DNA of 64,000 bases, from NCBI GenBank assembly GCA_003290165.1, contig QNQO01000456.1, forward strand, positions 124,001-188,000. The letters run 5' to 3'. Position 1 is the stretch's first letter; each line of letters opens with the position of its first letter. Below the pieces are notes generated by a model, which searched no databases, was not told where the DNA came from, and saw only the letters and a program-made list of their open reading frames with translations. Origin of the DNA: Berberis thunbergii (Eukaryota; Streptophyta; Magnoliopsida; Ranunculales; Berberidaceae). A program made the position numbers and the translations under genes. Positions 1-10,369 of this stretch are shown here, piece by piece.

Positions 1-460
1 CAACCTCAAACACCATTCTGATTTTTTATATAAGCAATGAAATTCCCCATGCCTTCGACACTCAAGTTATTTGATAGATGGAGAATTTTCAATTTTTGCC
101 ATAGGTATTTTAGTCCAATGAGAACATAGATTTTAGTCAAACACCCTCCCATCCCCCTCTATGTGATCCGTTAATCTTTATGTTTAGGTAAATCTCAACC
201 GTCTTTTATCTCAAACCTAAAATACCATTCTGACTTGTTGTATAGACTAAAGTATTCCCCATGCTTTCGGCGTCCAATTCAATCTAATCCTTTAGATGTG
301 TGATGGTTAGAGTTGATTGAGGCATAAAATTAAAAAAAAAAATTCCTCCAACCTCATATTTTGCGATAGTTTAAATTTTATATTTGGGTAAATTTCAGTC
401 ATCTTTTATCTAACCTGAAACACCATTCTGATTTGTTATATAGATACATATTTTTTTTGC
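1..460. repeat. Degenerate ~200-bp tandem repeat
   Basis: The core ACCATTCTGA, with variants, recurs at about 12, 224 and 422, each time followed by a TTGTTATATAGA-like string. A second shared motif, CCCCATGC(C/T)TTCG, follows at about 45 and 259. The spacing (212 and 198 bp) indicates about 2.3 diverged tandem units that run off the window's left edge. No coding potential is visible. Positions 461-870 are plain AT-rich sequence in which I see nothing. Confidence 0.6.
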
Positions 461-873
461 TTTTGGGAAATAACCAAGTAGGCTTAATTAATTATTTATT
501 TACATTTTAAAATCAATTGCGGTCACGTGTGAAATTGTTGGGAAAGGAGGGAAGAAATACAATTGTTGGTTTAGCAAAGAAGAATTTTATTCTCAGTTTT
601 TTTTTTTCTGTCAGAAAATGGTTCACTTATTTATTTTTAAAATTCTCCGATACTTGATAACTACTATTGTCAACTCTTCATTTCTACGGTGAATATGATA
701 ACTACTCTGATCGAGTTATAAAATTCAAAATCTTGCTACATCCTATTATGATATAATCACATGTTTCTTTATATTGTTGTTTTATTTATTTGCCTAATTT
801 TAATTTTCTAAGTTTCAGATATTTCAAGTATGGTTGAGCCTATGATTAGTTGATAACAACAAGAGTTGACTAA

Positions 874-1124
874 GGGTATGTTTGGGTGCATTGAACCACA
901 TGCCATGAGAATCCATAATGGAACCCCAACATTTAAGCTTAAATTGATATATTACTTCATATCCACCATTAAATTTTGTAATCAATGGTAGGAATAGAAG
1001 TCTCATAAATATGATAATTACAAAATCTAATAGTGGATGTGCAGCGATACATCAATTTAGCCTTAAATATAAGGGTCATCTCATAAATTCTTATGGCATA
1101 GGATTCCATCAAACCAAACACACC
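874..1124. mobile_element. Tourist-like (PIF/Harbinger) foldback MITE
   Basis: The termini are inverted repeats, GGGTATGTTTGGGTGC at the left and the complement of GGGTGTGTTTGGTTTGAT at the right. They are flanked by the 3-bp target duplication TAA (871-873 and 1125-1127), as expected for PIF/Harbinger MITEs. The two halves are complementary over nearly the whole 251 bp, so a transcript would form a long hairpin. No transposase is present. Confidence 0.85.
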
Positions 1125-1212
1125 CTAATGTTTTTATCTTTCCTTTCCGATCAGAATTAAAAATTAAATTCTCACCAAAATTTAGTACAAAAAATCAACA
1201 TATATCATAAAC

Positions 1213-2397
1213 TTGGTCAAAATCGTCATTGATACAATTCAACAGACAATAAAATCAATTGCAGGCGTTTCTAAGCAAGTGCTTGTACTTTTCAGCAGCA
1301 GTTTTCGGCACGGCCAGCATCACCTTTTTGGCCTCCAGCTCATGCACGGGAAGCTACAAACCTGGACCAACGTGGATGAGTTTTCCCCACCCGAAATCCA
1401 TATTCTCGAAACCAAGTCTGGACCATTGCGATTGATCAGTGTTCCAACTAAATCAGGGCAAGCTCTTGCCTCACTACTCATTGCTTCAATGACTGATCTT
1501 ACATACTCGTTCCTTCGCTTTCTTTACCAACCCAGCTGGTACCATAAACCGTTACTCGGTTAGTTCTTTTACGCTGGTTTGTGCACAACCGAGTACTGCT
1601 CCATTTCCGTAGTACCAGTCTCCCCTCGGGTAGATTAGGCTTGACTAGGCTTCGAATGTATATAGGGAAGAGCACCTTTACTAGTTGTGATGATGGCAAA
1701 CCTAGTGATCTTGCCCAGCTCCTCCAGACATGTGCAGAGAGATAACCCTATTCTTTTGAGTTCAGTCAAGGATCTAACGTGGAAAGTGACCAAAGTTGGA
1801 CTCGCTGGTTCACTGGGGAATCTGGAGATGAACCCAGAGAGGTCCTGAACTTTGTTGAATTCAAGGTAGGAAATATTTGATCGGACCTTCATTGGAGTTG
1901 AATCGAACAGGTGACGCTCCCAAACAGGTTTTAAATCGGTGTGTTTATGAGTTCTGGTGAATAAATCAACAAATAAGTTTAGAAACTCAGCTGCGCCAAT
2001 GCCATCGAAAACACAATGAGGAAGCCCCACCGCAACTGCAGCATCGATCGCCTGTTTGCAAGCTACGTTAGCTGTATGACAAGTAGAGGGTCCCCACGAA
2101 CCACATCAGCTACTTGTACCGTCAGCAAATCCCTCCACTGACTTGGAAAACTTGGAGCATGTTTGAAGTCTGAAACTGATATATCAGAAACGCTTCAACA
2201 AAAATCGTATGAGATCTGAGTTGTCCGGCTAATGGGTGGTAAGGAACAAACACATGTGGTAAGAGTATCTTTGATACGAGAGGCAGTGAGGGAGGACTAG
2301 TTTGAACCTGGTTTATTAGAACAACCGAAGATGAGGTAATACTGGATAGTGAAGCGGAGTAAATGACATATTGAGAGTCAGTAGCAGAAAGAGACAT
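1213..2397 (-). pseudogene. BAHD acyltransferase pseudogene
   Basis: BAHD enzymes are cytosolic acyl-CoA-dependent transferases that acylate plant phenolics, alcohols and amines. Reading leftwards on the minus strand, an N-terminal piece (2122-2397) has the YHPLAG motif at 2224-2241. A central piece (1635-2030) has the catalytic HxxxDG motif as HCVFDG at 2001-2018. The structural DFGWGK motif lies at 1381-1398 in another frame. The order and spacing of the three motifs fit the family. The frame is broken between about 2030 and 2120, near 1640-1700, and by a stop just after DFGWGK, so this is a dead copy. The total span is about 1.2 kb against the usual 1.3 kb coding length. I cannot tell the substrate class. 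Family call firm, subfamily open. Confidence 0.85.
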
Positions 2398-2904
2398 GAC
2401 ATGAGAAGAGTAGGCTCAGAAAGGGGTGACCAAGACCATCTCTTTTACATTAACAATGGCTGCCATGGTTTCAAGTGGTTCGTTTACTACTCTGCACATC
2501 CAACCAAACACCACGAAACAGAATTAACAATCATAAATTTTAAGAAGAAGAAAATACACCAAGTTTCAAAGATGATAATATAGGTGTATGGCACACACCC
2601 AAGATGATAACCGTATATGAATGAAGATATTACTGCAACAAGTATGTGCGGCAAAGAAAGCTTCCATGAAGGGTTTGCAGGTCCTTGCCCCATACCATTT
2701 TGCAGATGAGCTAAAATCCACACAAGAAATTATTATAAGTTAAACAAAAACCAAATTCAAGTTGTCTAACTCCGATAAACAGATTAAAAGCCATTTTGTG
2801 CAAATTGAACAAAGTATTAGACTCTTGAATCTACAATTTTCTAGAAATTATTACTAGAAATGAATGTATGTTGCAAATGGATGAGTAACAAGGACCTTCT
2901 TTAT

Positions 2905-3500
2905 CAAAATCATAAACTTCCATGGATTCTCTGGACAATACAAGCTTGCTCACCGGGAAGGCATCTCGAAGATTTTGTTGAGCAAGCCCGAAAAATCTTT
3001 ACCACCAAAACACTCAATTTTTTCCTTTTTTTCTCAGAGAGAATCCAACAACTGTGAACAACGACATAGTCAACAAATTCAATCAATTAGATCTCACAAA
3101 CAACACATTCACTAGATCAACAAATTCGACTATTGACATCCAAACTAGATCTTAGATCTAAGCCAAAAAAAAAAAGGGAAAATTTTGGTGATGATTTGAA
3201 CTTGTTCCATGTACGTTGGATCGAAAAAAGAGAGGATTTCAGTTCAAGTAGAGAACGTTTGACTTAAAGCAAATGAATTACAAATGTAACCAGTGGAACA
3301 GATTCAATGAATGTGGAATTTGAGAGTCAGCGACGGAAGAATCAGTAAAGTTTACCTGAAAGTCTGACCTCCAGCATCCGCAAGAATCAGTAATGCATCA
3401 CCAGCTAATGCCATCCTTGTTTGTGGTTGGTCAGGCTCATCTCCGAGAACATAGGTGACACGACCTTGTATATGACAAGGATTTGCATGGACCTGGTAAT
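2905..3500 (-). pseudogene. ETHE1: ETHE1-like persulfide dioxygenase fragment (metallo-beta-lactamase fold)
   Basis: A minus-strand exon at about 3356-3500 encodes RVTYVLGDEPDQPQ followed by RMALAGDALL. This resembles the central part of plant ETHE1/GLY3 (mitochondrial sulfur dioxygenase), where the family has CVTYVTG...DQPQPRMAFTGDALLI. It ends at a consensus donor (GTAAAC). A second, weaker stretch at about 2905-3015 reads like the following family segment (GG...KIFEMP, then a LYCPENPWKF-like piece matching the LIYPAHDYKGF region). The metal-ligand His of the family's PGHT motif is not preserved (NPCHIQ), so the copy looks non-functional. No 5' exons are seen. The exon assignment is good; the second piece is tentative. 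Confidence 0.55.
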
Positions 3501-3757
3501 GCATATTGGTGCATTTGTAACGTTTAACCAGCACGGAGAAGGAACGCGAACATACTAATTTTTTTTTTTTTCTAGTAGACTATCGGAAGTAAAATGAAAA
3601 TGATAATAATAATAATGAAATGGGCAAGGCAAGTAATGAAATGTCCATAAAAATTAGGTTGGTTTTTCCAGCTGAAAACACAAACACAACCATATTTAAC
3701 ATTAACGACTGTGGTGTAGACAAATCCTCTGATATGAACTCAAAAATTAAACAAACA

Positions 3758-4281
3758 ATGGCATTCATGTTGGGGACTTGGGTCATTCTTCATCTTTTAT
3801 CAGCAGTGTTAGTGTTACGGATTATTCATTTGAATGCCAAAAATGCTCCACCATTCGAAGTAACTGAGTGGTGCAAAGATTTTGATACAAAATACTATGA
3901 TCTTTGTGTGTCTTCTCTAAAACCTCGCACCTCCAACCTTTCCAATACTTTCTTGCTGCCCATTGTTTAGCCAATGATACAGTTATTGGTTTTACCATAA
4001 GCAAAATGCTCGATATTGAGAAACCTAATTTTGGCAAAATCACCAGAGGATGCTTAGTAACATGTCCCAACAATTATGCCCATGCTATTGAGAATGTTCA
4101 ATCTGCTATTCAAAAGTACATAATAGGTCTAATACCGGAAGTTACTGCAAAACCGAAAATGAAATACTTTGTTCAATGGAAATTTCTGGAGAATCTCGTA
4201 ATTCCTAGAATATATCCTCCCCCCCCTCTCTTTTCTCTCTTCTCTCTCTCTCTCTCCCTCTCATTTAAAGTTGAATTGTAA
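3758..4281 (+). pseudogene. Pectinesterase/invertase-inhibitor-like protein, frameshifted
   Basis: PMEI-domain proteins are secreted four-helix inhibitors of pectin methylesterase or invertase. The start at 3758 gives a hydrophobic leader (MAFMLGTWVILHLLSAVLVL), a typical signal peptide. It is followed by WC...YYDLCVSSLKPRTSN, which matches the paired-cysteine N-terminus of the domain. A one-base shift at about 3945-3965 moves the reading into AHCLANDTVIGFTISKML, then C...TCPNNYAHAIENVQSAIQ, matching the second Cys and helix 3 of the family. After about 4190 the similarity stops and the frame runs into a pyrimidine-rich tract (4220-4262), so the C-terminal helix is missing. It overlaps no other gene and lies opposite its mostly minus-strand neighbours. 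Confidence 0.65.
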
Positions 4282-4541
4282 TACTTTCAATTCTAAGCAT
4301 TTTCTGGTTCACTTTGACTATGCACAAAGCACTAGGGAAAGCTTACTTCGAATTGACCACAAGGGAATTTACCATTTGCACTACTAGACGTTTCTTTTCT
4401 TATGATATGTAGTCTAGGATATTGGGTATACAAGAGCAAGAGAAAGTATAGGAGGTAATAATATATCTAAGTGAACTAGATTAAACAGACCACTTTATAA
4501 AGAATCTTCAGACATCAAAATACAAAACCGCATGAGCTTAC

Positions 4542-5400
4542 TGTTACATCATTGTAGTAGAGAAGCTTCATCAAAATGGCATGAAAGACACAAATAGAAT
4601 GTTTTATTCATCAATACAATTCAAATAAACTTTTACAGAAATTTCGGCAACAATCGATGGATTATTTTACCTCTCCTGGCATCTATCCAGAGTTCTCATC
4701 AAGTGAACTAGTGTCCGGACCATTTTACAAACAAAAATATAGACAACGCGAATATAATATTATAACAAAGATGAGCACTCATAAAGAAATTAAAACCTCA
4801 TCTGAGTTGGAGTAACTTCTGCAATGGCATTAGACAAAAATATTGCTCCTTGTTTTTTGTTTCCAGCACGATTGATGTTCATTGAAACCTCCTGGCTATA
4901 GGAATTAGAATAACTGAAAGAGACTGATTCATTCAAAAAAAAAAAAAAAACTTCAGTCAACTTAAACTTTAGAGTGCTCTGTGAAAATGAAGTTAAACAA
5001 AAACAGAAGTGCCTAAAGTAATATGTATAACATCGTTTAACCTAGATACACAACATAACAACCAAAATATGTAAAACATCGTGTTGCTGTTACCACTCTT
5101 GCGACATTCTCCCAATGAAACATAACATTCTATAGAAAGGGCAACTTACAAGCATATTCTTCAATCATTGGGCCTTCTACAGTTTCACATATACAGAACA
5201 GAATTGACTTCAGATACTTCTTTTGCAATGCATCATAAACACCTACAAAAATCAAAAGAAAACAGTAACATGAGACTGCATTTCAAGTGAATTTCTGGTT
5301 GAAAAACTTCATAGAAAATAAACGTGTGCACCTTTTTCCATCCAATCAATAAGTCTACGTGACTCAGCATCCAAAGACATGAATTCTGTCCTTGCTTCTC
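4542..5400 (-). pseudogene. ASY1: ASY1-like HORMA-domain meiotic protein, 3'-truncated pseudogene
   Basis: ASY1 (HOP1/PAIR2) is the plant meiotic chromosome-axis protein; its HORMA domain binds closure motifs. Consecutive minus-strand exons recover the domain. About 5332-5400 gives MSLDAESRRLIDWMEK. 5150-5242 gives [20 protein letters not shown]. 4797-4923 begins [18 protein letters not shown]. About 4671-4729 gives CKMVRTLVHLMRTLD. About 4542-4580 gives TILMKLLYYNDV. The joins at 5332/5242 and 5150/4923 have good GT/AG sites and keep phase. The last two exons lack a recognisable AG acceptor, and the rest of the HORMA domain, SWIRM-like region and C-terminus are absent. A candidate first exon lies at 6209-6530. 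Identification is strong; function is almost certainly lost. Confidence 0.85.
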
Positions 5401-5556
5401 AGTCAAAGTAGCATAAAATTTGACTGTACCCTCTGACAACTCATGGGCTGTTCCTGGAATTTCTATTACTCTTGAGCCATTCTTGTATATCTTAAACATT
5501 GGCACTGATGTTGCTCCCTCTGATCTTGCTAACTGTGGATGATGATCAGTCTCAAC
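5400..5556 (-). pseudogene. TTL-type (TPR-thioredoxin-like) C-terminal exon fragment
   Basis: After an AG acceptor at 5557-5559, the minus strand encodes VETDHHPQLARSEGATSVP and then MFKIYKNGSRVIEIPG and HELSEGTVKFYA. This matches the final thioredoxin-like domain of plant TTL (tetratricopeptide thioredoxin-like) proteins, whose ends read VPTFKIYKNGSRVKEI...HELLE.SVKxYS. The TPR part is not present. The exon reads without a stop directly into the ASY1-like exon at about 5400, but in a different frame from the HORMA reading. The two look joined by rearrangement rather than as one natural protein. Confidence 0.7.
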
Positions 5557-6208
5557 CTGGAATCAATTCAAATAAATCTTATAAAATTCTAGGTTTATAT
5601 TTTGGTAGCTTATGGTACTTTGTTTCGTGATTTAGTAGTTAGCAATTTTGTGCATTGTTGGTAAATTTTCTACATCGTTGTGTGGTAACTTATGTACCTT
5701 AAATTGTAAGGTATGTTACTGCAACAAACATAAATTCGCTTCTGTTTCTTAAAAATAATCAAATGCTCATAAATTGGAGGCAAATTTCAATAGAATTTCA
5801 ACAAAGAGACAGAAACAACCTAGATCAAGTGAAACTTTTAATACTCATCAACGAACAGTCTTCCAGTGAGAAATTTCATCAAATTTGCAATGTGTTCATC
5901 GCTAAATTTCAGTGAAGTAACTAAAAACAACTCGAAAAGAATTTCACCCAGAGAAAATGTTCGAATTGATGGAGATCTAGAAATTTCGATTCAATTCTCT
6001 GAAATTTGATCAAACATCTTGTTTCTCTAAATCTAACCAAACAAACTGCGACTAAACGATCTAATATCGAAATCCAATGACGAACACAGAAACCAACCAA
6101 ACGAAAGAAACTTTAATGATCGCTCATGGATCAAGCAAAAACAACGGAATTGAAAACGATCACATGAGATTTCAACAAAACGAAGACGAGATTATGATCG
6201 AAACATAC
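5557..6208. other. Gene-free interval inside the ASY1-like locus
   Basis: AT-rich sequence between the TTL-like exon and the candidate first exon. I looked for the missing ASY1 exon (the RNLLRIAIFNISYIRG region of the family) and did not find it. A short minus-strand stretch near 5830-5890 reads open before a stop but matches nothing I recognise. Confidence 0.4.
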
Positions 6209-6530
6209 CAGAAGCAAGGAATCGTGTTCAATGATCGTGGATTGAAAGAGCTTGATCAGAGGATTAAGAGAGAGAGTTGGGTCATTTAAGAAATGCCCTA
6301 AAGCCGCCCACAGCGACAGAAGAGGGAAGGAAAGCAAACTAAATCCTAGAGCAAAACGAGAGAGAGAGCGTGCGTTTACCTTGTATTGGGAGAAACCTTG
6401 AAGTCGAGGGAGAAATATTTGTCTGGGACTTCGATGAAGAGTGAGTGAGGAAGAGAGAGAGAGATGGAGAGACTCCAAAGGAAAAGGAGAGGGTTTATGT
6501 CGTGACCGTTTGATGATGAATTGCTTCAAA
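6209..6530 (-). pseudogene. Candidate 5' leader and first exon of the ASY1-like gene
   Basis: On the minus strand a pyrimidine-rich, UTR-like leader (TCTCTCTCT near 6450) ends in codons for IIEHDSLLL, immediately followed by a GTATGT donor at 6207-6208. Plant ASY1 begins ...ITEQDSLLL at the same relative place, and the nucleotides around the DSLLL codons look similar too. No ATG lies in frame just upstream, so the start codon has probably been lost. The match is short, so this assignment rests on position as much as similarity. Confidence 0.45.
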
Positions 6531-6539
6531 ATCTAGGTT

Positions 6540-8514
6540 ATGTATATTGTGCGGATAGCACACACATATAAGAGCATCCACCACATTGTATCATGCAAAA
6601 GCAATAACTACTTTAATAATCTAATACAAGTATTGCTACATGCAAAAAATGAAACAATCATATTTTGGTTTGTGTTGCAAAACAACCATTTTGGCTTAGT
6701 GTCAATGTTAACGAAAAGAAAAATAACAATAATAATAACATATGTTGGCATTTAAAACCCATGTAAAATGTTTTAGTAAAGTTTAGAGCCTCGGATCTTG
6801 ACGTCATGTCTATACCAACCATCTATAGTTCACATTTTACAGTTAAACAATGAAATTACAAAGAACTTACTTGAGGACGAGGTTCCTGATAAATATTCAG
6901 TCCTTGGCAAATAAAAAAAGACAGATGTTTGTCCTGCATAAAAACATGGAAAATGAAAATATGTTAATAATGAGAATAAATATGGAAACAAAAATCATGG
7001 TGCGGAAAAATTTAGATACACTAATCAAACAACAAATTTATAGTAGAAATGACATGAAATATTTTAATAGAATATATAGTAAAAGTCTTACAATTAGATC
7101 TATGAACTTTCTTATCATTTATATCATTTCTATTGCCTGGAATAACATCAAGTGCCACTAAAAACAACTTGAATTAGATTATCATTTTTTAAACTATAGG
7201 CATTGTAATCGTGCATTGACAATTTGGATATATAGAAAAAGTCAGAGTTGATCCAGTGTATGAAGTTGATGACTTTCACGTGTCCTAAAGTAATGTTCAT
7301 ACCTTGTATTGTAGACACATAGGTAGGGTAATATGTGAATTTGGTGGCATAAAAGTATGTTCTTGTCATTTCCCAAAGTCCCAACCTACCACCCATGTTC
7401 TGTCATCTCCCAAAATTCCAACCTACCATCTAGTATATTTATGGTAAGTATATTTGTTATACATATAGACCCATGCATCTAGAGGAAAAAAATCCCAATT
7501 TTTGTTATTTAATTATAAATGCATAATTAGGGGTGGGTCGAACTCACGGAAAACAGTAGTAACACATCCTTTATTGTATTTCTATTTATAGATGAAAAAG
7601 TTCACTTTCTGTACAGTTTGATGTACTTTGTTTTGCCTAAATAATTGAGACAGTAGAAGATGAACAAACATGGATTGTGATACCCGGGTGGGTTGGACAA
7701 TAACGTGGAAAATACACACCACAAGTTGGTAAGGACCACCTAGATTTGTGCCTCTCTCGTCGACGTCTCTCCCTTCCAAATCTTCAACTCAACATAATTT
7801 TCATTTGTTTGTTGTTGTTTCAATTTTCTGATACAGAGGAGGAAAATTTTTATTTTTAAGATAATAACTTCATTATAAACACCGCTGCCGAGGAAAGTTG
7901 AACCTGGTGGTTGTCATATATGAATTTCAGAATTGGGAGAAAAGTTATCGGAAATAGTGACCAAAAGGGACACCCTTCTAACTTTTGACTACTAAACTTC
8001 TTACTCTAACAGGTGTTAGACCTCTAACCACTGAGTGAATCAAATAACACCATAGCGACTCATGACTTTATACCCGAGTGTAGACAATATGCTAGATCGT
8101 GGCAGTTGGTCGGCTATTTTTTAAGAATTAAACGATAAAATGCAATAAAAATTTTAAATACCCAGATGGATAGACATGATGCAAGTGGATGAAAGTTTAA
8201 GAGTTCCTAAATAGCCTAAAAGTCTAGCGAATTTGATTCAATACAAGAGCTAACAACTCAAGACAGGCAGTTAATTTATTTTCAATTAGTAACTTGATTA
8301 TCATGATTATGTGTCTAAGCTGGCCAATGTAACTTCAAATTTTAGTTGGGAATAAGTCTCTTTATACATTATTTTTTGTGAATTATAAGTAATTGCATAT
8401 GTAAGTTTTGCAGAACATACACTTGGTACAAATAAATTGCAAGCAGATAACCACCTCAACGTATGCAAAATAAGAATGAGAATAAGAATAAGAATAAGTC
8501 AACAGAAAATCTCC
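6540..8514. other. Gene-free AT-rich interval
   Basis: Open stretches here are short, low-complexity and match nothing recognised. A partial internal repeat around 7361-7430 (two copies of a TGTCAT(T/C)TCCCAAA...CCAACCTACCA string) is the only structure noted. Confidence 0.4.
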
Positions 8515-8762
8515 TTGACACCAACGAGTAAAATCTACTTGTGCTTCAGGATCCCATAGTAGTAACAAAGAGTGTGCTAAACTATGAGCAGGAGTAGAAA
8601 CTGCGGCCGTTAAGAAATTGCAGCATTCCAAATAAGAACTGGCCAATCCATGGGTATACCATGAAGTTACAAAGGTTGTACCTGTGAACCAACCCCCTAA
8701 AGCAAAATAGGCACAAGGAAAGAGCAATAGGTCGGACCAACCGACAAACACGAAACAGTGAA
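8515..8762 (-). pseudogene. psbD: Nuclear copy of plastid psbD (photosystem II D2) N-terminal part
   Basis: The minus strand encodes [60 protein letters not shown] and DFTRWCQ in one open frame. This is the conserved start of D2, the photosystem II reaction-centre protein, covering roughly 80 of about 353 residues. Several substitutions at normally invariant sites (for example G to C in [10 protein letters not shown] to D in WDPEAQ) and abrupt ends at both sides show a decayed plastid-to-nucleus insertion (NUPT) rather than a gene. AT-rich nuclear sequence surrounds it. Confidence 0.93.
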
Positions 8763-8881
8763 TGGACCTTTTGTTGAACAAGAGCATTATACATAATCAA
8801 GATAGGATAAGAACAAATCTTGAAATTAGAGCGTTGACGCGTTTCACTTGGGAAACTTAACGAGATAGAAAAATGAGAACC

Positions 8882-8883
<2 letters not shown>

Positions 8884-8914
<31 letters not shown>
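8884..8914. repeat. (TAA)n microsatellite
   Basis: About ten uninterrupted TAA units. On the minus strand it creates an artificial leucine run. Confidence 0.95.
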
Positions 8915-8916
<2 letters not shown>

Positions 8917-8945
8917 GATCTACTAAAAACAAAGGTAGAGCTTGG

Positions 8946-9434
8946 AGCCTCTTTGGAGGCCTGGGTGATATGGCAAGGTGACGAGAAAAATAAACAGACA
9001 GCCCCCTTATCTTTCTAAGAGCTCCTATCCTCTCCTCTCATTCATTAGTTTCTACAAATACTCTCAAACCCAAATACCATCTTGAAATTTGAGTTTGTGA
9101 AGACTAAATTTCAAGAAATTTAGCGTGCTTCCGTTAGCCTCATCCGATCTTGCAAGCATAATCCACTTACCACATGCAAGTAACCTTTAACCTTCTCGTT
9201 GTATTTAAATAAAAAATGTGTTCATCTTCATCGAATTCTAGTCTTTTTCTTCAATTTCTCAGGCGCTCTTTGATTGATAGAGTAGACTGAGAGGAGGGTA
9301 AAGGAGGCAAAGGAGATTTTGATAATTTTGCTTATGAAGGATGTATGTTGGCTACGGTATGGGTTGACTTAGCCACATAAGCCTCCGGCCCTCCGCATCA
9401 CCCAGCTACGTCAAACAGGCCTCTAAAGAGGCTG
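8946..9434. mobile_element. MITE-like element with 18-bp terminal inverted repeats
   Basis: The left end AGCCTCTTTGGAGGCCTG and the complement of the right end, AGCCTCTTTAGAGGCCTG, differ at one base over 18. GGGTGAT follows close behind on both sides. Length is 489 bp with no coding potential. I cannot see a clear target-site duplication, so the superfamily is unresolved (hAT-like ends are possible). Confidence 0.6.
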
Positions 9435-10360
9435 CGAAAACAGGCTCTAAAATTTTTGAAAAATTATATAGGGCACCACCCAATACTGAATCAAAATAAT
9501 TTGGGATTTCCCCTAAATTTCATGGCAAGAAATTTCAAGGGAGAAAAATGAACATATAAAACAAACTACTGACAGAGACTTTGGCAGTGGTGGTAAAACA
9601 CAAATTTGCATTAAAAAATAAAAGCAAAAAACTTGTTGAAAATGTTCTAATCTCAGCACCCTCACATCTTAGATGCAGGAAAAAAGTATTTCATTATCAA
9701 GTTCTTTACTTCTAAATTAAGATTATCATAACGCTATCACTGGAGGTCCCTGGACAGTGGACAGTTTTTATTCACTATATTTCTCTTCAATCATGGAAAT
9801 TGCACTTCTAGCTAACTGAACCCTCATCGTATAGCTATGTAATTAGGCACTAGGCAAACACATAAAATCTAAACATTGCACCCCCTCCACCTTCAGAGCA
9901 AAAAATTGTGTTCATATGGATCTCTCTCAGCTGCTTCTCTCTCAACTTCTCACCAAGAATGCTCCTCAACTAGTTGCGTATGAAAACATACACAAAATAT
10001 GCTTTTCTTTTGGACATATAAGACATGGTTTCTCTTCCTACACTACACTTACACAAATCATTATTTTACTTCAACTTCTGCAACACTAACAACTCCTCAA
10101 TCAACTCCACAAAATTTTGTCCCTAATGACCACATATCTCCTTATTCCATTCCCCTATAGAAGCCCAATATACATTTTCAACAATAAACTCCAAAAGACA
10201 ACCATATAAAAAACATCAACATGCAAGTGATGTCTATATGCCTCGGCTATTCAATTTCAACACTACTTGCTTTAATACTACATCAACCTGTCCTGGAACC
10301 TAGAGATTCACATAATAGCAGATTCCTCCGCAGATGACATCTCTGCCAAAACTGGTATCA
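9435..10360. other. Gene-free interval
   Basis: AT- and pyrimidine-rich sequence with no recognisable exon, RNA gene or repeat on either strand. Confidence 0.4.
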
Positions 10361-10369
10361 TCCATAAAT

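Noticed and set aside
8582..8932. Minus-strand open frame beginning with a leucine run
   Set aside because: The leucines are the (TAA)n microsatellite read backwards; the rest is the psbD copy in the wrong frame.
500..9000. Helitron termini around the gene-fragment cluster
   Set aside because: I looked for a TC start and a hairpin followed by CTRR on either strand and found no convincing pair by eye.
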